Origin: Gemmatimonadaceae bacterium
GTDB taxonomy: Bacteria; Gemmatimonadota; Gemmatimonadetes; Gemmatimonadales; Gemmatimonadaceae
Reading direction: 5' to 3'
Assembly: GCA_036273715.1 (NCBI GenBank)
Contig: DASUHB010000037.1
Span: forward strand, 1 to 64,000
Length of the DNA: 64,000 bases
Positions 17,607-26,898 of the stretch are shown here, piece after piece. How positions within the stretch are numbered: position 1 is the stretch's first letter; each line of letters opens with the position of its first letter. The notes below the pieces were generated by a model that searched no databases, was not told the DNA's origin, and worked only from the letters and a program-made list of their open reading frames with translations. Made by a program: the position numbers and the translations under genes.

Positions 17607-20600
17607 CTAGGCACGCCTCGCCGGGCCGGGAGTGTCGTTTGCCCCGCCTGCCAGCAGATCGACGCGGACGGTCGTGCCGCGATGTTGGTCGCTTACGATT
17701 TCGATCTCTCCGCCCCAGCTCTCCACCAACTGCCGGCTGATGGCGAGACCCAGGCCGCTGCCGGACGTGCGGGTCGAAAAGTGGGGTTCGAAAATACGCG
17801 GCAACACTGTCGCGGGGATCCCTTGTCCGTTGTCCGCGACTTGGATCACGACGCGTCCATCATCGCGACTGAGGCGCACGAGGACGCGGGTCGCCGCGGC
17901 GAGGCGCGCGTTCTCGAGCACGTTGAGCAGCACTTCGCGCAGTTCATCGGTGCGGGCCTTGGCGAGCATCGGCTCATCGGCGCCGTCGAGGCGCCACTCC
18001 ACGGGGCCGCCGCCGGCGGCGCCCATGCGCTCGAGCTCGAGCACGTCGCGGGTGACGGCCGCCACGTCCACGGACTCGGGCGGCTGTCGCTCGGCCGGCG
18101 CGGTGCCGTAGCGGCTGAACGCCCGCGCGATTTCGTCGAGGCGATCGATCTCGGACAGGATGCGGCTGGCGTTCTGATCGAGGATGCGATCGAAGTCGCC
18201 GCGCGCGTCGGCGTAAGCGCGCTTGAGGTGCTGGACGCCTAACCGGATGGGCGTCAAGGGATTCTTGATTTCGTGCGCCACCTGCCGCGCCATTTCGCCC
18301 CAGGCGAGCACGCGTTGGGCGCGGGCGAGGTCGGTGACGTCGTCGAGGGTGAGCACGACGCCGCCGCCGCCCGTGAGGCGGGTGAGCCGCGCCTGGAGCT
18401 GCCGCCCGCCCACGCCCAACTCGAACTCCTCCTCGTCCACGCTGCGCGCGTGAAACGCGCGCAGCCGCTCCGCGATCTCGGGCGCTGCTTGGTCGAGCGT
18501 TGCCCCTGCGGGCAACGCTCGCCCGAGCAGCGCCTCGGCGCGGGGGTTCGAGAGCAGCACGGCGCCCGGCGCGGTGAACGCGACCACGCCGCTCGCCACG
18601 TTGCGCAGCACCTGCGACGTGCGCCGTTGGGCCGACTCCAGCGCGGCGCGGCTCGCCCCCAGGTCCGCGGCCATGCGGCGGAACGCGCTGAACACCGGCT
18701 CGAACTCTTCCGGCGGCGCGCTGGAGAGCGGCGGCTCGGTTTCCTCCGCCGCAATCGCGAGGGCCGCGGCGCGCAACTGCCCGATCGGCTTGGCCAGCGA
18801 GCGCGAGGCGACGCGGCTCAACAGCAGCGCCGCGATCGCGCCCAGCACCGTGGCGAACATGACCAGGACGCCGAGGTCGCGGCGCCGCTGGTCGAGCACT
18901 TCTTCGCTGCCGCGGGCCGGCGCGGCGATGACTAACGGAGCACCGGGCCCGCTCTGCACGGTGAGGTAGCCGAAGAGCGCGCGCGAGCTGCCGACGCGCA
19001 TCGGGCGGGCCACGTACACCTCCCGTCCGTCGCGCAGATCGGCGTATACCTCGGACGGCATGAACCGTCCGGTAGGTGCGAGCGCGTCGAGCATCGGCTC
19101 GCTCGCCTCGCGCAGCTGGCCGTCGGTGTAGGTCAGGAGCGGCGTGTCGAGGCGGCCGCCGGCCGTGGCCAACGACTGCGGGTCGGCGCCGCCCGCATAC
19201 GAGTGGAGCGTGGCCCGCACGAGAAGCTCGCGCGCCTGTTGGTCCTCGAGCTGCAGTCGCTGGTAGCTCCAGAACGCGAACGCGAGCGCCGGCAGCACGA
19301 AGAACGCGAACAGGCCGACCGTTAGTCGCGCACGATAGCTGCGTCGCCACCGCCGTGCGCGACCGCGCAGCAGCCGCCACAGCGCGCGCTCGGGGAACAC
19401 GCTGGCCAGCCACAGCACCGAGAGCAGGATGAGATCGACGAACACGATCAGCGTCCCGCCCTGCACGAGAATCGCCTGCGAGCGGAGATCGATCTCGATG
19501 TGGGCGCGCATCTCGCCCGAGCCCGTCTCGACGAGATGATCGCCGTGGAGCTCGTCGCCCGAGCGATACCATCGCGTGTGTCCTGCCGTGAGGCCCAACG
19601 CAGGATCCGCATCGACGAGTGCGACGGTGTACGGCGGCTGGCCGCGTTCGCGCTCCTCGATGCCGAGCAGCGCGTGAAACGGATCTTCGGGGATGAGGCG
19701 CGTGCGCGGCGCGACGATCACCGCCGTGACCGCGTTGCTCGGATGCGGCACCGCAAGCACCGCGTACATGCCGGGCATGCCTAACACGGTATGGAGCACG
19801 GTCGCGCACGTGATGCGCGCTTCGTCCACGGCGGCGCGCACGCCGGAGTCGGGCGGCATCACCGGGTCGAGGCGCACGGCGGCCTGCAGGCTGTCGTCGG
19901 CCGTCCAGTTCTGCATGGCCGAGGGATACCCGGAGCCCAGGAGGTCCGACTGCATGTAGGCGCGCACGAGGTCGGCCTGCGTGCGCGGCTCCGGCGCATC
20001 GGCAAGGGCGTCGCCGAACCGGCGCAGCGCCGCGGTGACGTCGGACTGCACCACATCGAGCGACGACACATCGCGGTTCGCCAACGCGATGCGACCGCGC
20101 ACGCCGGCGTTCCAGGTGAGCGCCGTTGCGCCTAACGCAGCCACGGCGCCGGCCGCGAGCACCAGCCGCCGGTGCGGCCGCGAGAGCACCAGACACACGA
20201 CGGCGAAGATCCACACCGCGAGGTACCATCCCGGCCAGACGCCTGGCGACTCGAGCGCACCCGGTGCGAGCAAGGCCGCGACCGCCGCGACGAGCGGCGC
20301 AACCACCGGCGGCACGCCGAAGGTGCGGCCACGGATGTGGATGTCACCCGCGGCGCCGGCGATGGCGATGAGCAGCGTTGCCGTCACGAGGAAGAGCGAC
20401 ACCTCCCACGCCAGCCACACGGCGCCGCTCACGCCGCCCGGCGGCGGGGCGACGCCGTCGGCGAGGGCGCGCAGCAGCAGGGGGCCGAGCGCGGCAACCG
20501 CGATCAACACGACGAGGCGGGCCCGTCGCGGCACGGCCAGCGCGCGTCCGTGCCGGCGCTGCAGCAGCAGCAAGCCGAGGAGCACCGCCCCCGCGGCGAT

Positions 20601-21689
20601 GCCTAACGCGCCGACGGTGCCCGTGAGCGGGCCGCCGAGGGGCGCGTAGTACACGGTGGGATCGAACAGCGTCGAGTCGCTGGACAGCGCGCTGAGCGGC
20701 GCCAGCGCCACGGCGATGAGCCACACGCCTAACGGAACGAGCCGCCACCCGAACGCCCGCTCCTCGCGCCACACCGCCGCCAGAAAACAGAGGAGCGCCA
20801 GCGCGAGCGTGACCGTGCCGCTCGTCCGGGCGCCTTCCAGCGCCACCAGCCGCGCCTCCTCGCGTTCCGGGGGCACCGCCCGCGCCGCGAACAGCGTGTC
20901 CTGCGCCGGCGCGAACACGAGCGTGCCCGCGTTCAGTTGGGCATTGCCCGCGTCCAACGCGGCGCGGGCGCGGGCGTCCACCACCACCACGAATCCATCG
21001 AGGCCCACCCGGCTCGCCACACGATCGGCCAGCGCGGACACCAGACTGTCGCCCGGCGACTCGGCGTGGATCACCGCGCTCGCCACCGCGCGCGTCTCCC
21101 CGCGCGAGGCCGCCGCGTACACCGTCACGTAGAACGGCGACTGCACGACGCCCACCGGCGCGACCAGCGTGTCCGTGGACACAACGTTGGTCCCCGCCCA
21201 CGCCGCGGGCCGGCCGCGCCGATACAGCACCACGCCTAACCCGGGCCGGTGATGCACGTCCTGCCGCAGCGCGCTAAACGCGTCCGCCTCGCTCGCCGGC
21301 GACGCGAGCGCGTCGATCGCCGTCGCGCGAATCCGGCGCATCACCGCGTCCAGCTCGTGCGACAGCTCGAGCGTGCCGTGGCGCACGATCGCCATCCGGT
21401 ACATCGACCAGTCGTCGTCGATTCGCCCCAACTGCCGCTGCGTGCGGATCGCCAGCGCGCAGAAGACCACCGCCGCCGTCACCGCCGCGTACGCCCAACC
21501 GCGCGACCGCCTCGGCAGCCCCAACGCGATCAGAATCGCCACCCCCGTGGCGGCGACGCTGGCGAACAAGTAGCGTATGCCGGGATTGCGGAGCCACGAC
21601 GCGTCCGCGACGAGTGCGACGCCCGCACTGAGCGTCCACACGTGCGCGGCAGCACTCCGGATCGCCGGCCATCGCGTCACCGGCTTCAC
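17607..21689 (-). CDS. Giant NtrY-like multi-membrane sensor histidine kinase
   Basis: This encodes about 1,360 residues from GTG at 21,689, which follows AAAGGCGGTGAA. An ATG at 21,752 is possible but would overlap the divergent creatininase-family gene. The N-terminal ~540 residues hold a dozen or so hydrophobic helices with soluble segments between. A second extracytoplasmic region (~560-770), another helix, a further sensor region and a HAMP-like linker follow. Then come a PAS-like unit, HisKA with MARQVAHEIKNPLTPIRLG and HATPase with NVLENARLAA, DNGQGIP and GSGLGLAISRQLVESWGG. The layout matches NtrY-type nitrogen or envelope sensors but is far longer than the usual ~750 residues. No regulator gene is adjacent. 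Confidence 0.85.
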   Translation of the reverse strand: MKPVTRWPAIRSAAAHVWTLSAGVALVADASWLRNPGIRYLFASVAATGVAILIALGLPRRSRGWAYAAVTAAVVFCALAIRTQRQLGRIDDDWSMYRMAIVRHGTLELSHELDAVMRRIRATAIDALASPASEADAFSALRQDVHHRPGLGVVLYRRGRPAAWAGTNVVSTDTLVAPVGVVQSPFYVTVYAAASRGETRAVASAVIHAESPGDSLVSALADRVASRVGLDGFVVVVDARARAALDAGNAQLNAGTLVFAPAQDTLFAARAVPPEREEARLVALEGARTSGTVTLALALLCFLAAVWREERAFGWRLVPLGVWLIAVALAPLSALSSDSTLFDPTVYYAPLGGPLTGTVGALGIAAGAVLLGLLLLQRRHGRALAVPRRARLVVLIAVAALGPLLLRALADGVAPPPGGVSGAVWLAWEVSLFLVTATLLIAIAGAAGDIHIRGRTFGVPPVVAPLVAAVAALLAPGALESPGVWPGWYLAVWIFAVVCLVLSRPHRRLVLAAGAVAALGATALTWNAGVRGRIALANRDVSSLDVVQSDVTAALRRFGDALADAPEPRTQADLVRAYMQSDLLGSGYPSAMQNWTADDSLQAAVRLDPVMPPDSGVRAAVDEARITCATVLHTVLGMPGMYAVLAVPHPSNAVTAVIVAPRTRLIPEDPFHALLGIEERERGQPPYTVALVDADPALGLTAGHTRWYRSGDELHGDHLVETGSGEMRAHIEIDLRSQAILVQGGTLIVFVDLILLSVLWLASVFPERALWRLLRGRARRWRRSYRARLTVGLFAFFVLPALAFAFWSYQRLQLEDQQARELLVRATLHSYAGGADPQSLATAGGRLDTPLLTYTDGQLREASEPMLDALAPTGRFMPSEVYADLRDGREVYVARPMRVGSSRALFGYLTVQSGPGAPLVIAAPARGSEEVLDQRRRDLGVLVMFATVLGAIAALLLSRVASRSLAKPIGQLRAAALAIAAEETEPPLSSAPPEEFEPVFSAFRRMAADLGASRAALESAQRRTSQVLRNVASGVVAFTAPGAVLLSNPRAEALLGRALPAGATLDQAAPEIAERLRAFHARSVDEEEFELGVGGRQLQARLTRLTGGGGVVLTLDDVTDLARAQRVLAWGEMARQVAHEIKNPLTPIRLGVQHLKRAYADARGDFDRILDQNASRILSEIDRLDEIARAFSRYGTAPAERQPPESVDVAAVTRDVLELERMGAAGGGPVEWRLDGADEPMLAKARTDELREVLLNVLENARLAAATRVLVRLSRDDGRVVIQVADNGQGIPATVLPRIFEPHFSTRTSGSGLGLAISRQLVESWGGEIEIVSDQHRGTTVRVDLLAGGANDTPGPARRA

Positions 21690-21705
21690 TTCACCGCCTT
21701 TCGCA

Positions 21706-22446
21706 ATGCCGCTTCCGCCTCCCGCCGCGAGCGCTGCGCCGCGACGACTCAAAGAAATGGGCCCGGCTCAAGTGGCTGCCATCATCGCCGCCGATCCGCG
21801 TTTGATCGTTCCCGTCGGCACGTGCGAGCAGCACGGCCCGCACCTTCCGTTGGGCTGCGCCACCATCATCGCCCAACGATTGGCCGATGATCTCTCCGCC
21901 GCCACCGGGGTCATTGTCGCACCAACCCTCGAGTATGGAGTGAACGGCAACACCGATGTCGTGTTCCCGGGCAATGCAACGCTGCGGAAGAAAACGCTGC
22001 ACCGCATGCTCAACGATCTCTTGGACTCCTGGGAGACGACAGGGTTCCGGGAATTTATCCTGCTCACCGCGCACGACTACGACGCGCATCAAGAAGCGCT
22101 CGACACCGTCATCACACGCGCGGCGCGCGTCCGCGTCGTCGACATTTACGCCGTCAATATGAGCGACATCCTCGAAGGACAGACCGAGCACCTCCACGGT
22201 GGCGAGGCCGACACGTCGCTCCTCCTCTACCTCGCGCCCGAGTTGGTCCACATGGAGTGGGCACGCGACTTCATTCCCTCCGATGCGAAGCGTTACCGCC
22301 GCGGCAAAGTGCGCGTCCCGAAAGACAGTGCGGGATCGGTCGGACGGCCTACCCTCGCCACCGCCGAGAAGGGCAAAGCCCTCTACGAGCGGCTCCGCGA
22401 GCGGATCGGGGATCGCATCTTCCTCGTTCCCGCCCCCGACGCCTGA
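21706..22446 (+). CDS. Creatininase-family amidohydrolase
   Basis: This encodes 246 residues from ATG at 21,706. The motif LIVPVGTCEQHGPHLPLG contains the metal-binding Glu and His of the creatininase family. LEYGVNGNTDVVFPG, LLTAHDYDAHQEAL and HGGEADTSLLL supply further conserved metal/active-site positions. Family members open C-N bonds in cyclic amides such as creatinine or act in cofactor maturation (MftE, ArfB). The sequence does not decide between these. The start lies only 16 bases from the start of the divergent kinase gene, so their promoters must overlap coding DNA. Confidence 0.85.
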   Translation: MPLPPPAASAAPRRLKEMGPAQVAAIIAADPRLIVPVGTCEQHGPHLPLGCATIIAQRLADDLSAATGVIVAPTLEYGVNGNTDVVFPGNATLRKKTLHRMLNDLLDSWETTGFREFILLTAHDYDAHQEALDTVITRAARVRVVDIYAVNMSDILEGQTEHLHGGEADTSLLLYLAPELVHMEWARDFIPSDAKRYRRGKVRVPKDSAGSVGRPTLATAEKGKALYERLRERIGDRIFLVPAPDA

Positions 22447-22476
22447 ACCCTCCTCCCGCCTTCGGGGTACTTTGTT

Positions 22477-23184
22477 GTGACAATGCGCACCCTCGGCTTC
22501 TTGTGCCTTACCGCGCTCGCCGTGCCGATGCCCTCCGGCGCGGCCGCTCAGGTATCCGTCATCGACGAAGGCAGCTTCACGATTACGCGAAACGGCGCCC
22601 GGAGCGGCAGAGAAACGTTCACCATTCGGCGAACGGGCCTCGGCGCTGCCGACGCGTACGTGGCCAACGGGTCGATCGACCTCGATGGACGACGCCTCGT
22701 TCCTGCCTTGCAAGCCGATGCCGACTTTGCGCCGATCAAGTACCAACTGGAAGTGCGCAAAGGCGACGACGTGCTCGAGCGACTCAAGGGAATCGCGGGA
22801 CGCGATCGCTTCAGCACGCAGGTGCGCACCGCGAAGGGCGAATCCACGCGCGAGTTCATCGCGGCGGACAACGCGGTGCTGTTGGACGACGACGTGTTTC
22901 ACCAGTACTATTTCGTCGCGCAGCGTGCGCAGAAGTTGGGCGCCGCGGGCGGAGCGATCCCCGTCATCATCCCGCAGCGCGCCGAGCAGCAGGTGCTGCG
23001 CGCAAAGTGGGACGCGGATGAGACGATCACGATCGCGGGGCGGCCGGTAACAGCACGTCACCTCGTGCTGACGGAGCCCGCCGGCGGCTCGCAGAACGTC
23101 TGGGTCGACGCGACGGGCCACGTGCTCAAGGTGTCGATCGATTCGCGCAGCCTGGTGATTCAGCGCGACCAACTCCCTCACTAG
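22477..23184 (+). CDS. Secreted protein of unknown function
   Basis: This encodes 235 residues beginning with GTG (or an ATG two codons later), with a signal peptide (RTLGFLCLTALAVPMPSGAAAQ). The mature protein is predicted beta-rich, containing FTITRNGARSGRETFTIRR, then a helical segment and strands near ITIAGRPVTARHLVLTEP and VWVDATGHVLKVSID. Such DUF-type periplasmic proteins with a 'VWVDxxGxVLKV' ending resemble lipid- or ligand-binding beta scaffolds (DUF3108-like). I do not assign a function. A strong hairpin terminator follows 31 bases after the stop. Confidence 0.6.
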   Translation: MTMRTLGFLCLTALAVPMPSGAAAQVSVIDEGSFTITRNGARSGRETFTIRRTGLGAADAYVANGSIDLDGRRLVPALQADADFAPIKYQLEVRKGDDVLERLKGIAGRDRFSTQVRTAKGESTREFIAADNAVLLDDDVFHQYYFVAQRAQKLGAAGGAIPVIIPQRAEQQVLRAKWDADETITIAGRPVTARHLVLTEPAGGSQNVWVDATGHVLKVSIDSRSLVIQRDQLPH

Positions 23185-23215
23185 ATTTCGGCGGCGCGTA
23201 CAATCGGTAGGACGT

Positions 23216-23247
23216 GGCGAGCGCCCCTGCGAGACAGGGCGCTCGCC
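23216..23247 (+). terminator. Strong stem-loop terminator
   Basis: GGCGAGCGCCC and its complement GGGCGCTCGCC form a long GC-rich stem with a small CGAGA-type loop, followed by GTTTG. It lies between the secreted-protein gene and the TolC gene. The trailing T tract is weak, so termination may be factor-assisted. Confidence 0.7.
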
Positions 23248-23318
23248 GTTTGCGCACCTGAAACCCAGAAATCCAGCGACCCGTAAGACAGCCAGACACC
23301 GCTCAAAAGGATTCCACG

Positions 23319-24791
23319 ATGCAACTCAGCAAGCTCGTCGCGGCGGCGCTTTGCGCGGCCATCCCGGCGGTCTTCCCGCACATCGCGCGCACGCAGGCGG
23401 CTGACTCGACGAGTGCTCCGGTTTTGACGGTCGAACAGGCCGTCTCGCTGGCAGTGCACCACAACCCGATCCATCTATCGGTTGTGAACGATCGTTCGAG
23501 CGCGACTGCCCTGCGCATGAACGCGTACGGACAGCTCCTCCCCCGCTTGGACGCGCAGCTCAGCGGCAACTACACCAAAGCCGGCGAGGCACCTATCAAC
23601 TCGGTGCAGTTCGCGACGCAGTCTGACGTGTATCAGTCGTTCTATGCGATCGGCCTGACGTACAACCTCAGTTGGGCGACGCTTGTCGGTCCGAGCCGGC
23701 AGAACGCAAACGTTCGCGCCGCCGACGCGGACATTCGGGGCTCAGAAATAAATGTGCAAACGACCGTAACCCAGGATTATCTGACCGTTCTGCAGGACCA
23801 AGCGAAAGTGACGCTGCAAGACACGCTCATCGCGCAAGCACAGCTGCAGCTCGATCTCGCGAAAGCGAAAGTGGCCGTTGGATCGGGAACGCAGTTGGAT
23901 GTGTCGAAGGCGCAGGTCACGCTCGGACAGGCACAGGTAGCTGCCATCCAGGCGAAGAATCAAGTCGATGTCGACAAGCTTCGGCTGTTCCAGGAAATGG
24001 GCGTGCCCGAACCGCAAAACGTTCAGCTCACGTCGCAGTTCACCGTCGAGCCGCCAAAGTTCGGCCTCGACTCGGTGCTCGCGCTTGCTCGGCTGCAGAA
24101 TCCGACGCTCAACGCGCTCAAGGTGCGCACCGACGTGGCATCGTTCGACGTGAAATCGGCGCGAAGCTCGTATTTCCCATCGCTGCAGGTGACAACAGGG
24201 ATCTCGGGATTTACCGACCAATTTGCGAACCCAAACGTACTCATCGGACAGGCCATGCAGAATGCGGCGGGTTGTTTTTCCGAGGACTCACTCCGCGTTC
24301 GCACCGGTCTTCCGAGCCTCGGGTGCGGCCCGGTGACTCCAGAGAGGATCGCGAAGATCCGCGCCGACAACAGCCAGTTCCCGTTCAATTTCTCCAAGCA
24401 GCCGTTGTCGGTCACGGCCACACTGTCACTTCCCATCTTCGACAATTTCCATCGCGAGCAGGCCGTGGAGCAGGCTGAGGCCACGAGAAACGACGCTGAC
24501 TACAAGGCGAAAGCCCAGGAGTTGCAGCTCACTGCTGACGTCACAGCAGCGTATCTGACGTTGCAGGCGCAGGTGCAAACTGTCGCGCTCCAAGAGCAGA
24601 ACGCGGCGCAAGCCCGGCAGCAACTCGATCTCGCCGAAGTCAAGTACAAGGCGGGCGCGGCCACCTATCTCGACATCGCCGACGCTCAGGCGACGTATTC
24701 CACGGCAGAGAACGACCGCATCAACGCGATCTACCAGTACCACAAGGCGTTCGCCGCGCTCGAAGGCGCGGTGGGCCACCCACTGCGTTAA
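23319..24791 (+). CDS. TolC-family outer membrane efflux protein
   Basis: This encodes 490 residues with an AAGGA ribosome-binding site and a signal peptide (MQLSKLVAAALCAAIPAVFP...). Two OEP repeats are visible: the first around residues 40-260 with long Gln/Ala-rich helices (LDLAKAKVAVGSGTQLDVSKAQ), the second around 270-490 with the matching LDLAEVKYKAGAATYLDIADA. This internal duplication is the hallmark of TolC trimers, which form the outer-membrane and periplasmic channel of tripartite exporters. It opens an operon with MacA-like, ATPase and permease genes downstream, 11 bases before the adaptor gene. Confidence 0.93.
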   Translation: MQLSKLVAAALCAAIPAVFPHIARTQAADSTSAPVLTVEQAVSLAVHHNPIHLSVVNDRSSATALRMNAYGQLLPRLDAQLSGNYTKAGEAPINSVQFATQSDVYQSFYAIGLTYNLSWATLVGPSRQNANVRAADADIRGSEINVQTTVTQDYLTVLQDQAKVTLQDTLIAQAQLQLDLAKAKVAVGSGTQLDVSKAQVTLGQAQVAAIQAKNQVDVDKLRLFQEMGVPEPQNVQLTSQFTVEPPKFGLDSVLALARLQNPTLNALKVRTDVASFDVKSARSSYFPSLQVTTGISGFTDQFANPNVLIGQAMQNAAGCFSEDSLRVRTGLPSLGCGPVTPERIAKIRADNSQFPFNFSKQPLSVTATLSLPIFDNFHREQAVEQAEATRNDADYKAKAQELQLTADVTAAYLTLQAQVQTVALQEQNAAQARQQLDLAEVKYKAGAATYLDIADAQATYSTAENDRINAIYQYHKAFAALEGAVGHPLR

Positions 24792-24802
24792 CAGGGACAC
24801 CC

Positions 24803-26104
24803 ATGACTAAAGGGGCGAAGTTAGGCGTTGCCGGTGTGCTTGTCGCGATCGTTGCCGGCGTGCTCGTGCTCGCGGCGGCGACGCGCGGGAACAAACCGAC
24901 GGAGGTCCGCGAAGAGAAAGTGCAACGGCGCGACCTCGTGGCGTCCGTCACCGCCAGCGGCCAGGTCGAACCAAAAACCAAGGCTGACATCTCCTCCGAC
25001 GTGAGCGGTCGCATCGTCAAGCTCGCCGTGAAGGAAGGCGACATCGTCAAGAAAGGTCAGTTCCTGTTGCAGATCGACCCGGCAACCTATGAGGCAGCGG
25101 TCCAGCAGCAGGCGGCGGCCGTCGCGAGCTCGCGCGCCGACCTCATGCGCGCCAAGGCAAACCTCGAGCAGTCGCAGAGCGCGCTCCGCCGATCGCAGGA
25201 AATCAAGAAACAGAATCCCACCTTCGTGTCCGACGACACGATGGAGCAGTTGAGCACCGCCGTCGATGTGAACGAGGCGCTCTACAACTCCGCGCAACAC
25301 GCCGTGGATCAGGCCGAGGCCGGACTCAAGAACGCGCAGGCAAGTCTCTCGAAGACGACCATCGTCGCGCCGATGAGCGGCCAGGTGACGCGTCTCAACG
25401 TGCAGCAGGGTGAAACGGCGATCCAGGGCGAGTTCAACAAGGACGCGGCGCTGCTCCTAACGATCAGCGACATGAAGGCGCTCGAGACCAAGGTCAAGGT
25501 CGACGAAACCGACGTGGCGCGCATCCAGGTGGGCGACTCGGCCCAGGTCGAGATCGACGCGTTCCCGGACACGACGTTCGTCGGGAAGGTGGTCGAGATC
25601 GCCAACAGCTCGCTCACCGACCCCACGGCGACGACCACGGCCAGCACTACGGGGGACCAAGCCGTTGATTACTACGTGAAGGTGCAGCTGCTCAATCCGC
25701 CGCCCGATACGCGGCCGGATTTCTCGGCGACCGCGAAGATCATCACCGACACGCGCAAGAACGTGTTGAGCATTCCGATCATCGCGCTGACCGTGCGCCA
25801 GCACCAGGACACGACGTTAGGCGACACCGCTCAGCTCGCCATGGGCGGCCGCCAGCCGGCGAAGCAGGTGGGCCAGCAGGACGTCGAAGGCGTGTTCGTG
25901 ATCGGCAAGGACAACAAGGTCGTCTTCCGTCCGGTCAAGGTCGGCGTGGCGGGTGAGGAATACTTCGAGGTGCTCAGCGGCTTGAACCAAGGCGACAACA
26001 TCGTCGCCGGCAGCTATCAGGCCATCCGCGACCTCAAGGAGGGCATGCAGGTGAAGGAAACCAAGACGGACACGACGAAGGCGAAAAAGGAGAGTGGCGC
26101 GTGA
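24803..26104 (+). CDS. MacA/HlyD-family periplasmic adaptor subunit
   Basis: This encodes 433 residues: one N-terminal membrane helix (~8-26), a barrel-sandwich entry ([44 protein letters not shown]), a long alpha-hairpin (~95-185), the return half ([22 protein letters not shown]), a beta-barrel domain and a lysine-rich C-terminus. This is the periplasmic adaptor that bridges MacB-type ABC permeases to TolC. It sits between the TolC and ATPase genes, its TGA stop overlapping the GTG start of the ATPase. Confidence 0.93.
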   Translation: MTKGAKLGVAGVLVAIVAGVLVLAAATRGNKPTEVREEKVQRRDLVASVTASGQVEPKTKADISSDVSGRIVKLAVKEGDIVKKGQFLLQIDPATYEAAVQQQAAAVASSRADLMRAKANLEQSQSALRRSQEIKKQNPTFVSDDTMEQLSTAVDVNEALYNSAQHAVDQAEAGLKNAQASLSKTTIVAPMSGQVTRLNVQQGETAIQGEFNKDAALLLTISDMKALETKVKVDETDVARIQVGDSAQVEIDAFPDTTFVGKVVEIANSSLTDPTATTTASTTGDQAVDYYVKVQLLNPPPDTRPDFSATAKIITDTRKNVLSIPIIALTVRQHQDTTLGDTAQLAMGGRQPAKQVGQQDVEGVFVIGKDNKVVFRPVKVGVAGEEYFEVLSGLNQGDNIVAGSYQAIRDLKEGMQVKETKTDTTKAKKESGA

Positions 26105-26895
26105 GCGCTGACGTACGCGAGATCCCGCTCAGCACCACCGGTGAGCGGCAGGCCGTGGTCGGGAACGCGGGGGCGGTCCCGGGTCAGGACTGGGTGATCG
26201 TGACGCGCGGGATCACGCGCGACTACGACATGGGCGGCGAAATCGTGCGCGCGCTGCGCGGGGTCGATCTGGCCGTTCGGCGCAACGAGTACGTGGCCAT
26301 CATGGGTCCATCGGGCTCCGGCAAGTCGACGCTGATGAATCTGGTGGGCTGCCTCGACACGCCGACCTCCGGCGAATACTGGCTCAACGGCTCGCTCGTA
26401 TCGGACATGAAGGACGATGCGCTGGCGCGGGTGCGCAACCGCGAGATCGGTTTCGTGTTCCAGACGTTCAACCTGCTGCCGCGGGCGACCGCGCTGCACA
26501 ACGTGGAGCTGCCGCTCGTGTACGCCGGCGTCGGGTCGGCGGAGCGGAAGAAGCGAGCCGTGGAAGCGCTGGAGCGGGTGCAGCTCAAGGACCGCATGGA
26601 CCACCGGCCTAACGAACTGTCCGGCGGCCAGCGGCAGCGCGTGGCCATCGCGCGCGCGTTGGTGAATCGCCCCGCGATCCTCCTCGCCGACGAGCCGACC
26701 GGCAACCTCGACTCGGCGACGTCGGAAGAAATCATGCGCGTGTTCGAGGAGCTCGCCGGCGCGGGGCAGACGGTGATCATGGTCACGCACGAACCCGACA
26801 TCGCGTCGCACGCGCGGCGCGTCGTGGTGCTGCGCGACGGCCGCATCTCGTCCGACGAGCGCCGCGAGCACTTCGTCAAGCGGCTGGAGAAGTAG
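26101..26895 (+). CDS. MacB/LolD-type ABC transporter ATPase
   Basis: This encodes 264 residues. Walker [10 protein letters not shown] (69-77), Q-loop Gln121, signature LSGGQ (173-177), Walker B ILLADEP (193-199) and the switch His230 are all intact. A ~30-residue N-terminal extension precedes the usual start of the fold. Start and upstream stop overlap (GTGA), and the first permease starts four bases after its stop. It is the only ABC ATPase in this window, so it may energise the permeases of this operon and possibly the unlinked pair at 34,376-36,852. Confidence 0.95.
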   Translation: MSADVREIPLSTTGERQAVVGNAGAVPGQDWVIVTRGITRDYDMGGEIVRALRGVDLAVRRNEYVAIMGPSGSGKSTLMNLVGCLDTPTSGEYWLNGSLVSDMKDDALARVRNREIGFVFQTFNLLPRATALHNVELPLVYAGVGSAERKKRAVEALERVQLKDRMDHRPNELSGGQRQRVAIARALVNRPAILLADEPTGNLDSATSEEIMRVFEELAGAGQTVIMVTHEPDIASHARRVVVLRDGRISSDERREHFVKRLEK

Positions 26896-26898
26896 CGC

